Below, piece after piece: positions 17,903-26,389 of a DNA stretch of 64,000 bases (positions are counted from its first letter, which is position 1; every line of letters starts with the position of its first letter). The DNA comes from DATATV01 sp036268615. Its GTDB lineage: Bacteria; Actinomycetota; Actinomycetes; Mycobacteriales; Pseudonocardiaceae. Made by a program: the position numbers and the translations under genes. The notes under the pieces were generated by a model that saw nothing but the letters and a program-made list of their open reading frames with translations, did no database searches and had not been told where the DNA came from. The stretch is taken from positions 123,671 through 187,670 of the forward strand of contig DATATV010000053.1 in NCBI GenBank assembly GCA_036268615.1, given 5' to 3'.

Positions 17903-18750
17903 ACGGCAGCGCCGCCGCGGCCGCACTGACCGGTCGCACAGCCGGCAGCGCCCGCCAGGTGTCCGCCGATCTCACCGAGGTCGTCCTGGACGGCCGGGAC
18001 ACCGTGCTGGTGAAACGCGGCCACGGCCCGAACGCCACCCGCGCGGAGGCCGCCGGGCTGCGCTGGCTCGCCGAACCCGCCGCGGTGCGGGTGCCGGCGG
18101 TACTCGGCAGCGACGAGAACTGGCTGGTCATCCCACGAATCGAAACCGGTCGCGCGGGTCCGGCGGCGGCCGAGGAGTTCGGCCGCGGGCTCGCCGCGCT
18201 GCACGCCGCCGGCGCGCCCGCGTTCGGTGCCGCTCCCCCGGCCGGCCCGGTCGACGCGTGGATCGGCGGTGCGCCGATGCGCAACGTGCCCGGCCCGAAC
18301 TGGCCGGAGTGGTACGCCGAGCACCGGCTTCGGCCCTACCTGCGCCGGGCGGTGGACGAGGGCACACTCGGTCGGGACGCGGCCGCGACGGTCGAGGAGG
18401 TCTGTGTCCGGCTGCCACAACTGGCCGGCCCGGCCGAACCGCCGGCCCGACTGCACGGCGACCTGTGGGCCGGCAACGTGCTGTGGGGTGCCGACGGGCA
18501 CGTCTGGCTGATCGACCCGGCCGCCCACGGCGGCCACCGGGAGACCGACCTGGCGATGCTGCGACTGTTCGGCTGTCCGCACCTGGACCGGGTGCTCGCC
18601 GCCTACCAGGAGGCGGCGCCGCTGGCCGAGGGCTGGCCGGGTCGGGTCGCGCTGCACCAGTTGTTCCCGCTGCTCGTGCACGCCGTGCTGTTCGGCGGCG
18701 GTTATGCCGGACAGGTGCTCGCGGCGGCGAGGTCCGCGCTGAAGCCCTGA
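17899..18750 (+). CDS. Fructosamine kinase family protein
   Basis: 283 residues with a kinase-like fold (fructosamine-3-kinase/APH superfamily), expected to phosphorylate glycated amines so that they break down. The catalytic loop HGDLWAGNVLW (about residue 187) and the metal-binding IDPAAHGGHRETDLAM are clear, as is ATP-Lys in TVLVKRG. The GTG start is set by the 4-base overlap with the phosphatase stop. A longer reading frame begins upstream but only duplicates the phosphatase region. Confidence 0.9.
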   Translation: MNGSAAAAALTGRTAGSARQVSADLTEVVLDGRDTVLVKRGHGPNATRAEAAGLRWLAEPAAVRVPAVLGSDENWLVIPRIETGRAGPAAAEEFGRGLAALHAAGAPAFGAAPPAGPVDAWIGGAPMRNVPGPNWPEWYAEHRLRPYLRRAVDEGTLGRDAAATVEEVCVRLPQLAGPAEPPARLHGDLWAGNVLWGADGHVWLIDPAAHGGHRETDLAMLRLFGCPHLDRVLAAYQEAAPLAEGWPGRVALHQLFPLLVHAVLFGGGYAGQVLAAARSALKP

Positions 18751-18782
18751 GCGGATGATCGGAACGTACTAGGGTTCCGGTC

Positions 18783-19841
18783 ATGGAGTATCGCCAACTG
18801 GGACGATCCGGACTTCGGGTTTCCGTACTGACAATGGGAACGATGACCTTCGGCGGTCGCGGCGCGTTCAGCAAGGTCGGGTCGACCGACGTTGCCGAGG
18901 CGACCCGCCAGGTGGACCGCTACCTGGAAGCCGGCGGCAATCTGATCGACACCGCCGACGTGTACTCCGGCGGCCTGTCCGAGGAGATCGTCGGCACGAT
19001 GATGAAGGGTCGGTGGGACCGCTCGCTGGTGGCCACCAAGGCCCGGATGTCGATGGGCAGCGGCCCGAACGACGCCGGCCTGTCCCGCCATCACCTGATC
19101 AACGAGTGCGAGGCGAGCCTACGCCGGCTGGGCACCGACCACATCGACCTGTACCAGGTGCACGAGTGGGACGGCCAGACCCCGCTGGAGGAAACCCTTG
19201 CCGCGCTTGACGATCTGATCCACGCCGGCAAGATCCGCTACATCGGCGCGTCGAACTACGCGGGTTGGCAGCTGATGAAGGCACTGGCCACCGCCGACCA
19301 GCGCAACCTGACCCGCTTCGTCAGCCAGCAGATCTACTACTCGTTGCAGGCCCGCGACGCCGAGTACGAACTCGTGCCGATCGCACTGGACCAGGGGCTC
19401 GGCATTCTGGTGTGGAGCCCGCTGGCCGGCGGCCTGCTGTCCGGCAAGTACCGGCGCAACCAGCAGCCGCCGGAGGGCTCACGGCACCTGACCGACTGGA
19501 ACGAGCCGCCGGTCCGCGACGAGGACCAGCTCTACGACACCATCGACGTACTCGTCGAGGTCGCCGCGTCGCACGACGTGTCACCGGCCCGGGTCGCGCT
19601 GTCCTACCTGCTGGGCCGCCCGGCCGTGACCACCCTGGTGGTCGGCGCGCGCACCGACGAGCAGCTCACCGACAACCTCGGGGCGGCCGAGCTGACCCTG
19701 TCGGACTACGACCGCGGCCGGCTGGACGCGGTCAGCGCCCCGGCACTGCTCTACCCGTACTGGCACCAGGCCAAGACCGCCGCGGACCGCCTCGGCCCGG
19801 CCGACTTGTCCCTGCTCGGGCCGCACGTTTCCGGCAAGTAG
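18783..19841 (+). CDS. Aldo/keto reductase
   Basis: 352 residues. The AKR tetrad is visible: Asp and Tyr in DTADVYSGG, Lys in VATKARM and His in YQVHEWD. The C-terminal GRPAVTTLVVGARTDEQL is the NADP-binding segment. The ATG has no ribosome binding site, but TAGGGT at 18770-18775 is a plausible -10, so the message is probably leaderless. A 10-bp hairpin follows. It resembles the reductase at 49494 in its MEY...LG start and its YQ(V/I)H(E/R)WD motif, suggesting paralogy. Confidence 0.9.
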   Translation: MEYRQLGRSGLRVSVLTMGTMTFGGRGAFSKVGSTDVAEATRQVDRYLEAGGNLIDTADVYSGGLSEEIVGTMMKGRWDRSLVATKARMSMGSGPNDAGLSRHHLINECEASLRRLGTDHIDLYQVHEWDGQTPLEETLAALDDLIHAGKIRYIGASNYAGWQLMKALATADQRNLTRFVSQQIYYSLQARDAEYELVPIALDQGLGILVWSPLAGGLLSGKYRRNQQPPEGSRHLTDWNEPPVRDEDQLYDTIDVLVEVAASHDVSPARVALSYLLGRPAVTTLVVGARTDEQLTDNLGAAELTLSDYDRGRLDAVSAPALLYPYWHQAKTAADRLGPADLSLLGPHVSGK

Positions 19842-19852
19842 CAACAACAAGG

Positions 19853-19889
19853 CCGTGGCGGCAGGTCGGGGGGCGACCCGCCGCCACGG
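19853..19889 (+). terminator. Hairpin after aldo/keto reductase
   Basis: CCGTGGCGGC (19853-19862) pairs with GCCGCCACGG (19880-19889), starting 11 bases after the stop, between convergent genes. Confidence 0.65.
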
Positions 19890-19982
19890 TTCTCCTTCCG
19901 CCGCCACCGGTCGGCGGCGGCCCACCCCACGCTCAGGTGCTCAGAACGGGAACCCGTGTGCTTGTTCGCGGTGGGTGACCCA

Positions 19983-20605
19983 CTACCACTGGGTCAACTC
20001 GTCCCAGCTGCTCTGTGAACCGAAGCGCGCGCCGTTCCCGGACGCGCCGGTCCCGCCGAAGGGCGCGTACGCGTCGTTGTTCAGGGTCTGGTCGTTGACA
20101 TGCACGATGCCGGTGCGCAACTGGTCGGCGAGCGCGCGGCCACGGCCGACCGAACCGGTCTGGATCGCCGCGACCAAGCCGTACTCGGTGTTGTTGGCGA
20201 CCCGCACCGCCTCCTCGTCGTCCCGGACGACGATCACCGGCGCGACCGGGCCGAAGATCTCCTCCTGGAAGGCGGGCATTTCGGCGGTCACGCCGGCGAG
20301 CACGGTCGGCGCGTAGAACAGCCGGTCGAACGTGCCGCCCGCGCGGATCTCGGCGCCCGCGCCGACCGACTCGGTGACGATCCGGTCGACGTTGGCCACC
20401 TGCCGCTGGTTGATCAGCGGTCCGAGCGCGACCTGCTCGGTGAACGGGTCGCCGACCGGCAGGTTGGCCGCGCGCTTGGCCAGCCGGTCCACGCTTGAGC
20501 GTGCGCCCGGCGGCCGCGCCGACCTGGCGGCCGACCGCGGTCGAGCCGGTGAAGGTGATCATCGCGACGTTCGGGTCCTCGGCCAGCACGGCCGCGTTCC
20601 AGGTC
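19983..20605 (-). pseudogene. Aldehyde dehydrogenase remnant with internal deletion and lost N-terminus
   Basis: Two pieces of an NAD(P)-dependent aldehyde dehydrogenase are joined. From about 20605 to 20493 the frame encodes AEDPNVAMITFTGSTAVGRQV up to TLKR, the coenzyme-binding segment. At 20492 a different frame takes over with VDRLAKRAANLPVGDP and runs to the normal C-terminus (PFGGTGASGNG ... DELTQW). About 110 residues that should lie between them, including the catalytic Cys and the ELGGK segment, are missing, and nothing N-terminal to the first piece remains. It cannot be an active enzyme. Confidence 0.85.
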
Positions 20606-21361
20606 CGCGGCGGACCGCAGATCCTGCGCCGCACCACCACGCAGGCCCGCAGGTTGCCCACCGATCTGCTCAAGGTGTGCGTGCAGCGGTGCAGCCGGGC
20701 GACCGTGCAGCAGGACGGCCGGGAGGTCGCGCTCACGCCGGGCTGGTTGGCCATCTACGACATCGCCCGGCCCTACGTGTTGCGCCTGGACGGCGACTGG
20801 CGCTGCGACGTGATCGTCTTCCCACGGGCCGCACTGGCCATCCCGGAGCGGCTGCTCGACTCGTTCATGGACCGCGCGCTGCCAGCCGCCAGCGGGCCGG
20901 GCGCGGTGCTCAGTGAGTTCGTCTGCTCGACGGTGCGGCAGCGGGCCGGCAGCGTCGCCGAGCACCTCGGCCGGGCCGCCGTCGACCTCGTCTGCGCGTC
21001 ACTGTCCGGTCCGGACACGCTGGCCGCCGAGCCGGACACGGTCCGCTGGCAGATCGTCTCGTTCCTCCGCGCGCACCTGGCCGACCCGACGCTGAGCCAC
21101 GAGTCGGTGGCCACCGCGCACCACATGTCCAGCCGCACGCTGCACCGGCTGTTCAGCGTCGAGGAGCAGACGGTGGCCCAGCTGATCCGGACGATGCGGC
21201 TGGAGGCCGTCCGGCAGGACCTGGTGTCCGACCGGTTCGCCGGGCGCAGCATCACCCAGATCGCCGCCCGCTGGGGCCTGCACGACATGCCGCACGTCAA
21301 CCGGGGTTTCCGGGCGCGCTACGGGCTGCGTCCGTCGGACGTGCGGCCGGCCGGAAACTGA
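20495..21361 (+). pseudogene. AraC-family regulator, probably truncated at the N-terminus
   Basis: Family-like sequence starts only around PQILRRTTTQARRL (about 20613). It then runs through the cupin-like AraC-binding segment (VTPG-type turn, YDIARPYVLRL) and two complete helix-turn-helix units at the C-terminus (LSHESVATAHHMSSRTLHRLF; SITQIAARWGLHDMPHVNRGFRARYG). Residues before about 40 are only the antisense of the aldehyde dehydrogenase fragment, so the true start and promoter appear deleted. The intact DNA-binding domain means residual function from the 20495 start cannot be excluded. Confidence 0.7.
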
Positions 21362-21426
21362 GCCCTGCACACGCTTCTGCTTTGATTTGTCAAGAATTCG
21401 GGCAGCGACGGTGAAAGGCGGGACGG

Positions 21427-22365
21427 GTGCGCAGGATCGCGGTGATCGGTGGCGGGGTGATCGGTCTGACGTGTGCGCTGCGGCTGGCCCGGGCCGGGCA
21501 CCAGGTGAGCGTGCACGCGGCCGACCGTCCGGAGCGGACCGTCTCCTCGGTGGCCGGTGCGCTGTGGTTCCCGTACTACGCGCTGCCGCTGGACGCGGTG
21601 CTCGGGTGGGCGCGGACCACCTTGCGGGCGCTCACCGAACTCGCCGCCGACCCGGCCACCGGCGTGCTGCTCCGCGAGGGAATCGTCTTGTACCGCAACG
21701 AGAATCCCGACCTGTGGTGGACGGCGGCGGTCACCGGACACCGGCCCGCGAGGACAGCAGAACTGCCGCCGGGCACGGTCTCCGGGATCGTCTGCTCGTT
21801 GCCGATGGTCACCATGGGCAGGTACCTGGACTGGCTCGGGGCACGGTGCGCGGAACTGGGAGTGTCCTTCCACGACGAGACGGTGACCCGGCTGGCCGCG
21901 GTCGAACCGGCGGCCGACACGCTGGTGCTCGCGACCGGCCTGCGCTCCGGTGAGCTGACCGGGGACAAGACGGTGCGGCCGGTGCGCGGCCAGGTGGTGC
22001 GGCTGGCCAACCCGGGGCTGACCCGGTGGATCGTCGACGACGACAACCCGGCCGGGATGACGTACGTGTTCCCCCGCCAGGACGACGTGGTCTGCGGTGG
22101 CACCGCCGACGAGAACGAGTTCGACACCACCGTCGACCCGGCAACCGAGCAGGCGATCCTGGCCCGCTCGCTGGAGTTGGAGCCCGCACTGGTCGGCGTG
22201 CCGGTGGTGTCCCGGGCGGTGGGGTTGCGGCCGGTCCGGCCGACCGTCCGGCTGGACCGCACCGAGCAGGACGGCCGAGCGGTGATCTGCTGCTACGGCC
22301 ACGGCGGCTCCGGCGTCACCCTGTCCTGGGGCTGCGCCGACGAGGTCGCCCGCCTGGCGGGTTAG
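21427..22365 (+). CDS. D-amino-acid oxidase family FAD enzyme
   Basis: 312 residues, close to the 310-330 of bacterial DAAO. The N-terminal FAD motif VIGGGVIGLTCALRLARAGH, the AGALWFPY segment and the C-terminal YGHGGSGVTLSWGCA are family hallmarks. It would oxidatively deaminate D-amino acids to keto acids with H2O2. The GTG start has AAAGGCGGGA upstream. It converges on the iminopeptidase gene with a 4-base overlap of stop codons and has no operon partner. Confidence 0.9.
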   Translation: MRRIAVIGGGVIGLTCALRLARAGHQVSVHAADRPERTVSSVAGALWFPYYALPLDAVLGWARTTLRALTELAADPATGVLLREGIVLYRNENPDLWWTAAVTGHRPARTAELPPGTVSGIVCSLPMVTMGRYLDWLGARCAELGVSFHDETVTRLAAVEPAADTLVLATGLRSGELTGDKTVRPVRGQVVRLANPGLTRWIVDDDNPAGMTYVFPRQDDVVCGGTADENEFDTTVDPATEQAILARSLELEPALVGVPVVSRAVGLRPVRPTVRLDRTEQDGRAVICCYGHGGSGVTLSWGCADEVARLAG

Positions 22366-23321
22366 CGCTGCGCGAACCGGTTGTGGGCGGCGAGCACGAG
22401 TTCGCGCCGGCGGTCGGTGGCCTTGTGGCCGGCATCGTCCAGGATGACCAGTTCCGCGTCCGGCCACGCCTGGGCGAGTTCCCAGGCGGTGTCCACCGGG
22501 CAGCTCAGGTCCTGCCGGCCGTGGATGAGCACACCGGGAATCCCGGCCAGCCGCCCGGCTTCGCGCAGCAGCACGCCCTCCGGCAGCCACGCGCCGTTCG
22601 CGAAGTAGTGCGCGCAGATCCGCACGAAGGCCAGCAGGTCGGTCGAGGGCTGTTCATCAAGGACGCTGGGCGCGGCGCTGGGCTCCAGTGAGACAACCGT
22701 GTCCTCCCAGGCCTGCCAGTGGTTCGCGGCCCGCGCCCGCACGGCCGGGTCCGGGTCGGCCAGCACCCGGCTGTAGGCCGGCAACAGGTCGCCGTCCCGG
22801 TCGGCCGCCGGGACGCCGGCCCGAAAACGCTGCCACTGCTCGGGAAAGAACCGCGCGACACCTCGGTAGAGCCAGTCGATCTCGGAGCGCCGGCTGGTGG
22901 TGATGGCGGACAGCACGATCTCCGACACCCGGTGCGGATACCACTCCGCGTAGGCGATGGCGAGCGTGGAACCCCAGGAACCGCCGCCCAACTGCCAGCG
23001 GTCGACGCCGAGCCGTTCGCGCAGCAGCTCCATGTCCGCGAGCAGATGCTCGGTGGTGTTGTGGCGCATGTCGGTTGTCGGGTCGCTGGCGTGCGGTGTG
23101 CTGCGCCCACAACCACGTTGGTCGAACAGCACGATGCGGTAGCGCGCCGGGTCGTAGCCCTGCCGCATCCTCGGCCAGCAGCCCTGGCCCGGCCCGCCGT
23201 GCAGGACGACCACCGGCTTGCCGGCCGGGTTGCCGCACGTCTCCCAATAGACGTGGTTCCCGTCACCGACGTCGAGCCGGCCGTGGTCGTAGGGCTCGAT
23301 CGGCGGGAACAGGTCAGCCAC
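22362..23321 (-). CDS. pip: Proline iminopeptidase
   Basis: 319-residue alpha/beta hydrolase (S33) that removes N-terminal proline. The oxyanion motif HGGPGQG, the nucleophile elbow GGSWGS and the late Asp and His (GRQDLSCPVD; DDAGHK) are present. DQRGCGRSTPH near residue 80 is diagnostic of the subfamily. The GTG start overlaps the end of the Gfo/Idh gene by 8 bases, so the two are translated from one message. Confidence 0.92.
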   Translation of the reverse strand: MADLFPPIEPYDHGRLDVGDGNHVYWETCGNPAGKPVVVLHGGPGQGCWPRMRQGYDPARYRIVLFDQRGCGRSTPHASDPTTDMRHNTTEHLLADMELLRERLGVDRWQLGGGSWGSTLAIAYAEWYPHRVSEIVLSAITTSRRSEIDWLYRGVARFFPEQWQRFRAGVPAADRDGDLLPAYSRVLADPDPAVRARAANHWQAWEDTVVSLEPSAAPSVLDEQPSTDLLAFVRICAHYFANGAWLPEGVLLREAGRLAGIPGVLIHGRQDLSCPVDTAWELAQAWPDAELVILDDAGHKATDRRRELVLAAHNRFAQR

Positions 23322-24288
23322 GGGCGGTCTGGGCGAGCACGGTGTCCATCGTCTCCATGATCGAGACCGACTCGTCCAGCGGCATCAGCGGGCTCTCCAG
23401 GTCCCCGGCGGCGAGCCTGCGGGCCACCTCGTCGGCCTGGTGGCGGAGGCCCCGGCCGTCGTGGTCGGACTCGATCCGGGTCGGCGCGCCCTCGCGCGGG
23501 ATCAGCGTGACCGACGTGGGCGCGTAGAAGTCGCCGTCCAACTCGATCCGCGCCTCGGTGCCGACGATCGAGGCACGGGTCGCCGTCTTCGCCCGCAGCG
23601 TGCAGGAGAGCACGGCCTGCGCACCACCCGCGTAGCCCAACAGCATGGAGGTCTGCGCGTCCACCCCGGTGAACGCGGGGTCGCTCATCGACACGATCCG
23701 GTCTGGCCGGCCGAGCACCATCGAGGCGAACGACACCGGGTAGACACCCAGGTCCAGCAGGGCGCCGCCGCCGAGCTTCGGTGCGAACAGCCGGAACTCC
23801 GGGTCCTCGGCGAACCACTGGCCGTGGTCGGCGCTCACCGTGACGATGTCACCGAGCACGCCCTTGGCCAGCCACTCCCGGAGGGTCGCGACGTGCGGCA
23901 GGAACCGGGTCCACATCGCCTCCATGGCGAACAGACCGGTCTCCCGCGCGACCTCGACGACCTCGCGCGCCTCGGCGGCGGTCATCATGAACGGCTTCTC
24001 CACCAGCACCGGCTTGCCGGCGCGCAGCGCGAGAATCGCGTTGTCGTGGTGCATCGGGTGCGGGGTGGCCACGTAGACCACGTCCACGTCGGGGTCGGCG
24101 ACCAGCGCCTCGTAACCGGGGTGCCGGTTCGGGATGTCGAACCGGTCGCCGAACCGGTCGGCGGACTCCTGGCTGCGCGAGCCGACCGCGACCACCGTGC
24201 CGGAGTCGGTCAGCCGCAGATCGGCGGCGAACGTGTCGGCGATCCCGCCGGTTCCCAGAATTCCCCACCGCACCGGGCTGTGCACCAC
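23314..24288 (-). CDS. Gfo/Idh/MocA-family oxidoreductase
   Basis: 324 residues. An N-terminal NAD(P) Rossmann fold (WGILGTGGIADTFAADL), the conserved EKPFMM lysine motif at about residue 97, and the C-terminal alpha/beta domain with GGGALLDLGVYPVSFAS. Members oxidise or reduce sugars, inositols or related diols. The GTG at 24288 is one of several closely spaced GTG codons, so the exact start could shift by a few residues. A 15-bp inverted repeat lies in the divergent promoter region. Confidence 0.9.
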   Translation of the reverse strand: MVHSPVRWGILGTGGIADTFAADLRLTDSGTVVAVGSRSQESADRFGDRFDIPNRHPGYEALVADPDVDVVYVATPHPMHHDNAILALRAGKPVLVEKPFMMTAAEAREVVEVARETGLFAMEAMWTRFLPHVATLREWLAKGVLGDIVTVSADHGQWFAEDPEFRLFAPKLGGGALLDLGVYPVSFASMVLGRPDRIVSMSDPAFTGVDAQTSMLLGYAGGAQAVLSCTLRAKTATRASIVGTEARIELDGDFYAPTSVTLIPREGAPTRIESDHDGRGLRHQADEVARRLAAGDLESPLMPLDESVSIMETMDTVLAQTARG

Positions 24289-24317
24289 GACGATCGTCCC
24301 TCCGTTGACCCAAAAGC

Positions 24318-24357
24318 CTGATGTCGGTCACCGCCCTCCGGGGGTGACCGACATCAG
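24318..24357. promoter_or_regulatory. 15-bp perfect inverted repeat in a divergent promoter region
   Basis: CTGATGTCGGTCACC (24318-24332) and GGTGACCGACATCAG (24343-24357) are exact inverted copies with a 10-base spacer, inside the 105 bp between divergent genes. Between divergent genes it is more likely an operator than a terminator. Confidence 0.6.
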
Positions 24358-24393
24358 CCTAATATCGCGCCGGTCGGTGCCTACGATGAGATC

Positions 24394-25059
24394 GTGACGA
24401 CGCAGCTGGCCACCGACGATCCACGTACGCTGACCGCTCCCACGATCGGCCGGGCATGGTTCGCCGTCGCCCGGCGGATTCTGGCCGAGGGCATCACCAG
24501 TCGCTACGACGAGCTGCCGATCCGGGAGATCTCGCTGATCACGCTGACCGTCGAGCAGCCCGACCCGAACGACGAGATCATCAGCCGGTACGCCGACCCG
24601 GAGCGGCTGGCCTGGATGCACGCCAACTTCGTCGACCACTCCCGGGTGGCCGCGCTGGGCGACGCGGACAGCTACGCGACCCGGCTGTTCGACTACGAGC
24701 ACTCCGGCCGGGACCAGCTCGCCTGGGTGATCGACCGGCTGCGCCGGGACCCGGCCAGCCGCTCGGCGACGATCACCACCTTCCAGCCGCACACCGACAC
24801 CAGCTACATCCCGTGTGTCAGCCTGCTCGACTTCTGGCTGCCCGGTGGTGCGGTCGAACTCGTCGTCTACGCGCACAGCATCGACTTCGGTGCCAAGGGC
24901 TACGGCAATCTGGTCGAACTGGCGTCCCTGCAACGACACGTCGCCGACGCGCTCGATCGGCCGGTGGGCCGGCTGCTGATGATCGTCAAGTCCGCACACG
25001 TGTACGAGACCGAACTGGACTATCTGCGGGGCGTGCTGGGCGGCGATCAGTCCGTCTGA
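24394..25059 (+). CDS. Thymidylate-synthase-like protein
   Basis: 221 residues. The region from about residue 121 matches the ThyA-type fold: SRSATITTFQPHTDTSYIPC, with the candidate catalytic Cys in YIPC; then a strand ending YAHSIDFGAKGYGNLVELASL, equivalent to the RSxDxxxGxPxN substrate-binding motif; and a final HVYETELDYL. Canonical ThyA is about 260-320 residues, so this is a short, divergent member, perhaps a pyrimidine-modifying enzyme or hydroxymethylase. TACGAT (24382-24387) ends 6 bases before the GTG, suggesting a leaderless message. Confidence 0.75.
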   Translation: MTTQLATDDPRTLTAPTIGRAWFAVARRILAEGITSRYDELPIREISLITLTVEQPDPNDEIISRYADPERLAWMHANFVDHSRVAALGDADSYATRLFDYEHSGRDQLAWVIDRLRRDPASRSATITTFQPHTDTSYIPCVSLLDFWLPGGAVELVVYAHSIDFGAKGYGNLVELASLQRHVADALDRPVGRLLMIVKSAHVYETELDYLRGVLGGDQSV

Positions 25060-25550
25060 TTGTGGTCGCCGGCCACGCCGTCGATCAGCTCACGCAGGAT
25101 GTCCAGGTGGCCGGCGTGCCGGGCGGTCTCCTCGACCATGTGGATGAGCACCCAGCGCAGGGACACCGCATCGCCGAACCACGCCTTGCCCAACTGCTCG
25201 ATCGGAAGCTCGTCGATCACCTGGTCGGCGGCGGCGCGGGCCCGAGCGTAGAGCGCGACGATGTCGGCTGTCGTCTCGTCCGGTTCGATCCGCAGGTCGG
25301 CGTCCGGGTCGTCCAGGTCGAAGGGCATCGGCTCGGTTTCCCGGCCGAACGTCTCGCAGAACCAGCCGTACTCCACCCAGGACAGGTGCTTGACCAGGCC
25401 CAGCAAGGTCGTCCCCGACGGGGTCAGCGGGCGCCGCAGCTGCTCGTCGGTCAGCCCGCTGGTCTTCCAGACCACGACGTCACGGTGTCGGTCGAGGGCG
25501 ACCCTGAGGCTTTCCTTCTCCTCGCCGGTGAACGGCACTCGTTGGCTCAT
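25047..25550 (-). CDS. DinB/DUF664-family protein
   Basis: 167-residue four-helix DinB-like protein. Three His positions typical of the metal site are seen: KHLSWVEYGW (about 53), HMVEETARH (about 136) and RHAGHLD (about 144-147). Actinobacterial members are often mycothiol-dependent transferases or detoxification enzymes, but no substrate can be assigned. The 3' end overlaps that of the thymidylate-synthase-like gene by 13 bp, a convergent overlap. Confidence 0.88.
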   Translation of the reverse strand: MSQRVPFTGEEKESLRVALDRHRDVVVWKTSGLTDEQLRRPLTPSGTTLLGLVKHLSWVEYGWFCETFGRETEPMPFDLDDPDADLRIEPDETTADIVALYARARAAADQVIDELPIEQLGKAWFGDAVSLRWVLIHMVEETARHAGHLDILRELIDGVAGDHNQTD

Positions 25551-25637
25551 GCACGGAACCTAGCAACGACCGCCGACCGAACCCGATGATGTCCCGGGCC
25601 GCTTCCCCTCTTGTATCTATGCATGTACGTTAGTTGG

Positions 25638-26297
25638 GTGAGCACGGAAACCGCGGGTGCCAGCATTCCCGGCGCCGAGCGCGCGTACGACTTCGCCAAG
25701 GAGCTGATCCTCAGTGGCGAACTGCCCGGCGGCAGCCTGATCAGCGAGGGCACCATCGCCGACCGGCTCGGCCTCAGCCGCACCCCGGTCCGCGAGGCGT
25801 TCCTCCGCCTCCAGGCCGAGGACCTGCTCGAACTGTTCCCCAAGCGTGGCGCGGTCGTCGTACCGATCCGGCCCGGTGAGGCCGAGGACGTGCTGGACCT
25901 GCGCGAGGCACTGGAATGTGCCGCGGTGCGCCGCATCCTGGTGACCGACCAGCCGCTCGACGACCTGGCCGACCGACTCGGTGCGCTCGTCGCCGAGCAG
26001 GCCGACGCGGCCGAGCGCGGCGACCTGGACCGGTTTGTTCTCGCCGACCAAAAATTCCACCTCGGCATCGTGGTCGCGTCGGGAAACGTGCTGGCCGAAC
26101 GGTTCTACGGCTCGCTGGCCGACCGCCAGCGGCTGATGAACCTGCGCGCGCTGCGCCCGCAGACCAACCGGCTGGCCACCCTCGCCACCGAGCACGCCGC
26201 GCTGATCGGGCTCATCACCGCCCGCGACGCACCCGGCTTCGCCACCGCGCTGCGCGCACACCTGGATGCCACCCACCGCACCATGACCCAGCGCTGA
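25638..26297 (+). CDS. GntR-family regulator, FadR (FCD) type
   Basis: 219 residues. An N-terminal winged helix-turn-helix (SEGTIADRLGLSRTPVREAFLRLQAEDLL) and an FCD all-helical ligand domain with the metal-site residues D..R (VLDLREALE) and the ADQKFHLGIV His. The GTG at 25638 gives the usual short N-terminus. Upstream TTG or ATG codons in frame lie in an A+T-richer stretch, with a GTAT...ATGTAC imperfect repeat that may be its operator. The MFS gene 92 bp downstream is the likely target. Confidence 0.87.
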   Translation: MSTETAGASIPGAERAYDFAKELILSGELPGGSLISEGTIADRLGLSRTPVREAFLRLQAEDLLELFPKRGAVVVPIRPGEAEDVLDLREALECAAVRRILVTDQPLDDLADRLGALVAEQADAAERGDLDRFVLADQKFHLGIVVASGNVLAERFYGSLADRQRLMNLRALRPQTNRLATLATEHAALIGLITARDAPGFATALRAHLDATHRTMTQR

Positions 26298-26389
26298 CCC
26301 AGCGCCGACCCACTCCCCCACCAGCAACACCCCACATCCGCACCGCCCGGCGGCTTCGCCGTGCGCGAAAACCGTCGAGGAGTCCGGCC

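Noticed and set aside
25611..25637. Upstream TTG/ATG starts for the GntR gene
   Set aside because: Stretch is A+T-rich, lies in the likely operator, and adds residues not typical of the family.
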